DNA of 64,000 nucleotides from Cyathus striatus. Lineage: Eukaryota; Basidiomycota; Agaricomycetes; Agaricales; Nidulariaceae. How positions within the stretch are numbered: the first letter of the stretch is position 1; every line of letters starts with the position of its first letter. Positions 58,473-64,000 of this stretch are shown here, piece after piece. The notes beneath the pieces are model-generated. The model made no database searches and was not told the origin of the DNA. It saw only the letters and a list, made by a program, of their open reading frames with translations. The DNA lies in contig JAOVFP010000015.1 in assembly GCA_025738555.1 (NCBI GenBank), positions 3,038,001 to 3,102,000 on the forward strand. The letters run 5' to 3'. Made by a program: the position numbers and the translations under genes.

Positions 58473-58697
58473 GACCGTTATTGCATAGGCATCTAACACG
58501 GAATTTCTATTCGCATTTTATATTATCACGCGGACTTTATTTGTATTCAATATATTGGGACATCGGTAGTAATGTAGTAGCTTGCCTTTGTTGAGATGTT
58601 GTACTAGTTTGCATAACTATCTGGAATAATATTACACACATCCTAGCAATGAAATACAACAACCGTATCAGGTAACAATTGATTAAGCATATATTGG

Positions 58698-59320
58698 TTA
58701 CTGAGAACCGTATAGTTGTGGGTCGAGAGGGAAATTAGGTTTGGGGTAATCTTCCCATGTACGATCACAGTCCAAAAAGCGTCGCAGCCGGGCAACCTGC
58801 GAGGAAAGATACATTACAATAATCGCCATTTTTATGTCCAATTGCAACTTCAAAAGCTCCTCGCAGGTCTTAAGTGCTTGCGTACGTGTTGTAACGAACA
58901 TATGTCCTTGAAAACCAAGTTCCTTTAAACTATCGATTAATTCACCAAATTCTGAGCACCAAGCCAGAACGCCCAACTGCCGAAACGAAACAGATGCAAT
59001 GAATATCGTGGAACGAGTATGTTGCGTTACTTACCTGTCCATATTGTTTATATCGAGTATAAAGAACATTGGGTGCGGCAGCCAGCGCGTATTCGAACAT
59101 CTCGTTTTGTTCGATTACTTCTGGATGCGGAACATATGTGGGTCCAGGTGGTTGCTGAGGTGGGGGCTTTGGGAAGTCAAAACTCTGCGATCCTATTTAG
59201 CTGAAGTAAACACTGCCTTACGGGTGGTCTTGAGGGAGGGTCTTGGAACCACTTATAGCCACTGTAATCGGTTTCTCCTCCCAAGTCCACGACATCTGTG
59301 CGCTTTCCTGCGTATTCCAT
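58698..59320 (-). CDS. Conserved small hypothetical protein
   Basis: Three exons, 152 codons or so. Begins MEYAGKRTDVVDLGGETDYS then YKWFQDPPSRPP; after an intron SFDFPKPPPQQPPGPTYVPH and EVIEQNEMFEYALAAAPNVL; after another, CSEFGELIDSLKELGFQGHM, TTRTQALKTCEELLKLQLDI and SSQVARLRRFLDCD. It is soluble, with helices in the second half. I do not recognise the function. The joins use clear GT-AG sites (donor GTAAGTAACG near 59035, acceptor TTTCGGCAG) and the sequence looks conserved, so a real gene is likely. Confidence 0.7.
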
Positions 59321-59825
59321 GATCTTGTTTCCAATGAATGTCTACTCGATTGGATAAAAACCAGTTGTGTTAATGGCGTTTGAACGAAAATATAGGGTGG
59401 TATATTAATCCAGAGAAGTCTTGAAGGAAATGAATCTGTTGGCGATCAGGATGTAAATAACATAGGATAAATACACCAGGAAACTGACATTGAGTAAGAT
59501 GGTGTCACAGAGGTAAATAAATGTTGCAACTTGAACAGGTAAAGTGCAACGGCTTATAGTCGTACTTCAGATGCAGAGATTAATGAGACGGTCCTTACGA
59601 AGTGCATGCATACTGCATGTGCTATAAGTATAGTTATGTAAGTGCACAACGTGGTCTGCCATCATCAGGATTGCTTGTAAATACGACTACATAGATAGAA
59701 TCACAGCGATGGCACATTCACCGTGTACACTCGGCACTCTAGATCTCACGTACATGTGTGATTATCAAACTAAAGTACATACAAATCTATCATGCCTACA
59801 GGTTACCCTGCAACTCCTTATTCCA
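59321..59825. other. Intergenic
   Basis: Upstream flank of the small gene and 3' flank of the N-acyltransferase-like gene. AT-rich; no feature seen. Confidence 0.45.
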
Positions 59826-61636
59826 TCATGCATCTAGTAGATTCGGAGGATGCGGCTCATTGCCTCTTCGAGTACTAGGAAGGATAGCTATTAAACGACG
59901 CCTGGCATCAACCAGTAGAGCTCTCATCCGGGTGAATTTCAAGCCAGGGAGGTAAAGATGATCCATAACCCCAACTCCAACCCAGAAAAGCAGCAAAACT
60001 GTATCGCCTATCTTTGCATATAATGTTCGTTGACTACGGAAGGGATATTCGAGTCCAATGTCCCTTGCCCATGAACCAGGACCAACCTGCGATACTTCTC
60101 CGTGCCCCGGGCCTGCAATGCCACTCACGCCATCTTTACCGCCATCGCACCAAAGTATCGTTGTCCTGAGCTCATTCGCTCTTTGGACAGCTTGATTCCA
60201 CATCATAAGACCAATGGTGGGATCCCAAGTATTAGCCGGTCCTAGAATAAAGGAAGGTCGAGAATCAAGCGCTGCAAAAGGTACAGGCTGGGCAAAATCC
60301 AAGCATATCGAGGCAGTAATCGAAATGGGACGAGTAAAAGTTGGACCAGGGGCCCATTCTGTTTTTTTTGTATTGCTAGGTGCAGGCAGATCAATTGTAT
60401 ATAGTGCTGGAGGAGCACTAGAGTGGCGCAATGAAAAAGATTCTGCAACTACGCGAGGTTCAGTTCCAAATTTAAGAAGCGAGGACGAAATCTTACTGGG
60501 AACAAGGTGTCTCTTATAATATATGAAGTGGGGTGAAGTACTTGAATTCGATATCAACGCAATACCAGTACGTTTTGCACCTGTCCAGCCCGTACTGTCC
60601 ATAGGATCTATAAACGTTTCTTCAAATGAAACGCCGACATGAACATTTTTATGAAGCTGCTTCGCTATGAGCTGGAAACCTGTCGTCCGCTCCTCCTCTG
60701 ACCTAAAAGTCACTGCACCTTCAGGCCACAACAATAGCTTCGTCGAGCTTTGTAGTCTTTCAGTCTCCTTCACGTAATCCTCTAGTGTTGGAATATGATG
60801 CTTATATCGTGCATACGATGGTAGTATGCAACCTACACCTAAAGGAGTGGTTTCGGTTGAAATTACCGACAGTGGAAAGGGTGTAAAGAAGAGCGATGGC
60901 AACGCTAAACCTATTAGCAACATAGTGAGAAGTAAGTTGCTAGATGGGCCAGAATATGGAGGTGGAGTGGTATCTTCTTCAGAAGTGTATTCATGGTCAA
61001 TTAATGACGCTGGGCTTTGGTTAGCGTCACTGGTACTTCCCATATACCCTGTAGCTACTGCCTGTGAGATAAGAGATGCCCAGCAGCTATAACCCAAATT
61101 CGCGCTGTTGGCCCTGTGTACGAAAGCAACCAAGTATAGGGATCTCTTTGGTAGGGGGGTGACCATATACCAAGATACCCGATTGGGTTGATGTAAGGCA
61201 ATGTGCAACACAACGTTGCCCACAGCGTAGGAAATAAGGTCAATTGGGACCAAGATGTCCTGAAACGACCGTAAGTTCGGACATGCACGAAAAACAAGCC
61301 CAAGACCAGCAAAGACATCAATCCAGATGCCAAAAATGCGGCCAATAAGGATTCGCTTGCCGAAGAGAGAGCACTCAAAGATGGAGATATAAAAGGCAAT
61401 GCTCCGCCCACGGTAAGAGAAGTCCATAGCCAAAAACTACGATGGAGTGGTGCAGAATAGGTTTCATTGCTTTTACGAAATAGGATGGGAGAATAGAGAA
61501 GTAAGAGGGACAAGAAGAAGATGAAGGGAACAACCGAGTTGGTGTTTGGATGAAGTGCGAAAGCAGCGAGTGGGAGGGCGCTAGCAGTGAAGATCTGAGA
61601 GGGATATGATTGAAACAATAGTGTATAAAGGTTCAT
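59826..61636 (-). CDS. Fungal apolipoprotein N-acyltransferase-like protein
   Basis: N-terminal membrane helices (FTASALPLAAFAL, VVPFIFFLSLLLLYSPILF, FWLWTSLTVGGALPFI, LLAAFLASGLMSLLVLGLFF) followed by a carbon-nitrogen hydrolase domain. The triad is visible: E in LLLWPEGAV, K in IYYKRHLVP, C in ITASICLDFA. A last helix lies near GDTVLLLFWVGVGVMDHLYL. Bacterial Lnt acylates lipoproteins; fungal relatives exist and their substrates are not settled. The first 190 codons (from ATG 61636) and the rest are in different frames, switching at about 61079-61086, where the expected VIAAWAS reads out of frame. One missing base in GCTGGG explains it; a 32-nt GT..AG segment also restores the frame. Confidence 0.72.
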
Positions 61637-62387
61637 CCTGAGCCTTGCAAGCGCCTTGGTGAAATGCTAGGAAATCAGATGAGGGAGCTTGAACAGGGGA
61701 TGAGCCTGGGAGCCTCGCCAACCCGAGACCCCATGGTTTATATACCATACCCAGTGAGCGTCTATGGAAGCAGACTTTGATTCCGCAGCAAGTGCGCAGG
61801 CACTCAACGTAATTTTATCTTCTCCCTGTAGACCATCCAGAATCTAGCTAGAGCGTACAGCGCCACGAGCTCGTGTTATCTCTTATCATGCATCAATCAA
61901 CCTACTTCACCATTATATAACTAGACGTATTTATGTAAATGTCATCTTTCCAAACGTCAATATCCAAATCAACCTTTGCCATGGTAAACAGTCCTCTTCA
62001 ACCACCAGTCTAGCTATTAACATTTCTCTAGCCCGAGTGTACGACGAAAACTGAGACTTGCACCTCCTGTACTTGCGGGGCGAATGATCCCCCAAAAAAC
62101 CAAGCTGGCTGTGGGTCTGCTGAATGCTCCTGCTCCTCGTAAGATAGATTACCTCCACTGGCTTCTATCGCACTGACAATACTAGCTGTCAATGTAAACC
62201 AGGCGAATGCAAGTGCTAGGTGTAAATGACACACATCAAACGTTCTAGGCACTTATCAACAGTACATAAGGAAATAGTCAATCGTATCTTACAAAGTATC
62301 CCGATTTTGAAGAAAACTGAGTAAGGGAAAATATCAATAACAAAGAAACCACCAGATAGTGTTGATATAGTTACTAAACTGAGACGG
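61637..62387. other. Intergenic
   Basis: A minus-strand frame at about 62028-62250 has one hydrophobic helix (HLALAFAWFTLTASIVSA) but no ATG, and splicing to an upstream start could not be found. It may be an exon of an unrecognised small membrane protein. Otherwise AT-rich. Confidence 0.3.
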
Positions 62388-63056
62388 TTATGGTGCGGCA
62401 AACGGATCTTCGCTATGGTTCATGAGGTTTCCTCCAACAAGACCGTCTGTTTCATCCATTTGCGACAGGTCATGAGAGCTCTCCAAACTCAACCCGTCTG
62501 GTCCTAATCCAGACATGTCAAGTTCAATCGTCTCTGCAGAATTTACCTTCTTCGTGGATGGACTATCTGCGTTTTCTTCTGACGGCTTGAGAGAAGCATC
62601 CAAGGCGTCTGCTCCCCCATCCGTTTCCGATAATTGATGAGACATCGACAATTTGGGCTTGGGAGATGACGGTTTCGACGGTATATCATCTATAGCTTCG
62701 ATGGGTTGTGTAGAATCGCCGTTGACAGTCGCGTTCGCTTCTTCTTGATCTATTTCTTCATCTGCATCTACAATTTCGGGTTCGTCTGGTAGCGGTGCCA
62801 AAGGCTCATCTGCCTCTCCTTCGTCGTCGCTGAATTGCTGGTATATTGCATGAGTGTTGTTTCTACCTGAAACAAAGAGCAAACTCACTTGTAATTTATC
62901 TGTTTTGATCCATTTATAGACTTTCAAAGTTGAACCATTTGGTGCACTGTCGGGAGTAACCCACACCTTCTCCCAGCAAGGTACTGGCTGCATTAGTTGA
63001 CGGCGGGCAGCTTCAGTCGTTGCGGCACTGACACCAATTCTACGACGAGTAGCCAT
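62388..63056 (-). CDS. BCL7-like acidic protein
   Basis: Two exons; intron 62838-62888 (51 nt, no in-frame stop, so retention would keep the frame). The N-terminus has WEKVWVTPDSAPNGSTLKVY followed by KWIKTDKLQQFSDDEGEADE. That resembles the BCL7 N-terminal block ([20 protein letters not shown]), found in subunits of SWI/SNF remodelling complexes. The rest is acidic and serine-rich and ends NLMNHSEDPFAAP, also likely disordered. The assignment rests on this single block and is moderate. Its promoter faces MED7's 3' end: both are on the minus strand, with the MED7 stop 260 bp upstream. Confidence 0.6.
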   Translation of the reverse strand: MATRRRIGVSAATTEAARRQLMQPVPCWEKVWVTPDSAPNGSTLKVYKWIKTDKLQVSLLFVSGRNNTHAIYQQFSDDEGEADEPLAPLPDEPEIVDADEEIDQEEANATVNGDSTQPIEAIDDIPSKPSSPKPKLSMSHQLSETDGGADALDASLKPSEENADSPSTKKVNSAETIELDMSGLGPDGLSLESSHDLSQMDETDGLVGGNLMNHSEDPFAAP

Positions 63057-63315
63057 AGTGTAAGGAGCTAGCTTGATTGAGTGAAGGGAAAACGAAAGTG
63101 TTCAAACGTTCAGCGTTGAACTAAGTTTACATAAATATTGTCACTCCCACGCGTCGTTTCCTGTGACAGCCTGTGTTTTTCAAGTTTACTCATATAAAGT
63201 ACTTACGAAGTACTATGTAAACACGTATTTTCATTACAATAAAGCAACTGACAGACCATATTATCTAACTACATACACGTATATGATGTTCGAAAATAAA
63301 GCGTATTTTGAACTC

Positions 63316-64000
63316 TCAGCCTATCTCCTCCGCCCAGAGTAGTGCATCATTGACTTCCGTAGTAACTCTATCAGAGCTTGTGGCCTGCGAACATATTTAA
63401 GCCGACATAAGCATAGAGCTACATGATATGTAATGCATTTCACCTGGTTTAATACATAGCCACCATCAGAGAACGTATTCGAAGGCTTAGAAGTTGGGAA
63501 AACGATGAGAATTTCAGTCGCCTATCGGACAGTGAACTTACAGATATCAGCATTTCTGCAGCAGGGTCTGGAAGCTGCTGAAGTGATATTCGGAGCTCAG
63601 CCAGTCTGGCTTCGAGAGTGTCACACTTTTGATGCATGTTTCTGGTCTCTTCTCGTCGAAGATCTAATTGCCGCTTCATCATTAGCTCGAGATTCGCTCG
63701 TGCCTTAAGTGAAGGTTCAGCTAAGGACAGTACATAATCGGTGTGACTTTCGTACTTGAACAGGTCGTAGGTCGTTTGCCGCAGCCATTAGGTTCTGACT
63801 CAACATGGTGATCCATTCAACGTGGCGTTGCCAGGTGGGAGGTGTATCTGACACTATCGTTGGAGGAGGCTCGAGTAGAGAGGACGTTAGATTAGAATAG
63901 GTTACAAGAATCGACCGGAGTATGCTTAGCAGTGCTGGCCGCCTGTCTATAGCCCAAACAAATGAATATAATGTTGAAGACAGAGTATTAGGTTGAACAG
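63316..64000 (-). CDS. MED7: Mediator subunit MED7, 5' part outside the window
   Basis: Partial: the 5' exons lie beyond base 64000. Introns inside the window: 63704-63755, 63486-63541, 63385-63443, and probably one starting at 63947. The protein shows LLSILRSILVTYSNLTSSLL, then WQRHVEWITMLSQNLMAAAN, DLRPVQARANLELMMKRQLD and LRREETRNMHQKCDTLEARL. These line up with yeast Med7, where the same order reads as a helix, a linker, the RPHQ-type motif and a coiled coil. MED7 pairs with MED21 in the Mediator hinge. The last two exons (YVLNQ, then ATSSDRVTTEVNDALLWAEE) extend beyond the usual end. Confidence 0.82.

Noticed and set aside
59826..61433. Single 535-residue frame on the minus strand
   Set aside because: Its first about 120 residues are an out-of-frame shadow of the membrane helices encoded from ATG 61636; only the part after about 61080 is real.
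62028..62252. Minus-strand frame with one hydrophobic helix
   Set aside because: It has no ATG start and I found no splice path to one; kept only as a remark.
1..64000. tRNA, rRNA, transposon, virus or CRISPR features
   Set aside because: I looked for box-B-like GGTTCGA sequences, terminal inverted repeats, transposase or reverse-transcriptase motifs and regular spaced repeats, and saw none convincing by eye. A tRNA or repeat scan could still find small ones.

Overview
This window is nuclear DNA of a filamentous basidiomycete fungus, most likely a mushroom-forming Agaricomycete. Genes are dense on both strands and cut by many GT-AG introns of about 45-65 nt with short exons. The gene set is a eukaryotic housekeeping set plus fungal-type proteins: PacC, an Agaricomycete-type PLC-like phosphodiesterase, secreted RNase T2, and an MGST3-type MAPEG protein. 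I see no transposon, virus, CRISPR, rRNA or convincing tRNA gene. I call 34 genes; spliced models were built by eye from splice sites and reading frames.

Left part (1-20 kb): a four-helix voltage-sensor-like membrane protein (-), CWC25 splicing factor (+), DMC1 meiotic recombinase (+), RNase T2 (+), an Hst3/Hst4-like sirtuin (+), RNA polymerase subunit RPB6 (-), a doubtful small ORF (-), a long two-RRM RNA-binding protein (+), an RRM-like hypothetical (-), CFD1 for cytosolic Fe-S assembly (-), clamp-loader subunit RFC2 (-) and mitochondrial-type seryl-tRNA synthetase (+).

Middle part (21-44 kb): a VHS/GAT LSB5-like trafficking protein (-), a putative DNA-binding regulator (-), UTP11 (+), a GPI-type PLC-like phosphodiesterase (-), an AYR1-like short-chain reductase (+), myosin regulatory light chain (+), the pH regulator PacC (+) behind a 1-kb upstream region packed with PacC-type sites, TAF1 (-), proteasome activator PA28 (+), ribosome assembly factor RRB1 (-), the MGST3 gene (+, seven small exons that no single long ORF reveals) and a hypothetical (+).

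Right part (44-64 kb): NOP6-like (+), Golgi syntaxin SED5 (-), NAD-dependent glycerol-3-phosphate dehydrogenase (+), an ankyrin/CCCH protein (+), bifunctional ADE5,7 of purine synthesis (-), a long disordered hypothetical (+), a conserved small hypothetical (-), a fungal apolipoprotein N-acyltransferase-like protein (-), a BCL7-like protein (-) and the 3' part of MED7 (-), cut by the window end.

The genes do not form one pathway. Ribosome biogenesis (UTP11, RRB1, NOP6-like), transcription and splicing (RPB6, TAF1, MED7, CWC25) and genome maintenance (DMC1, RFC2, sirtuin) are scattered and often share short divergent or convergent spacers. The most notable signals are the CTTGGC/GCCAAG cluster before pacC, a run of microexons in PA28 including one of 9 nt, two GC-AG introns in DMC1, and five reading-frame breaks that all look like one missing base. 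The last may mark base-call errors in this assembly rather than biology. I did not find a clearly new multi-gene system.
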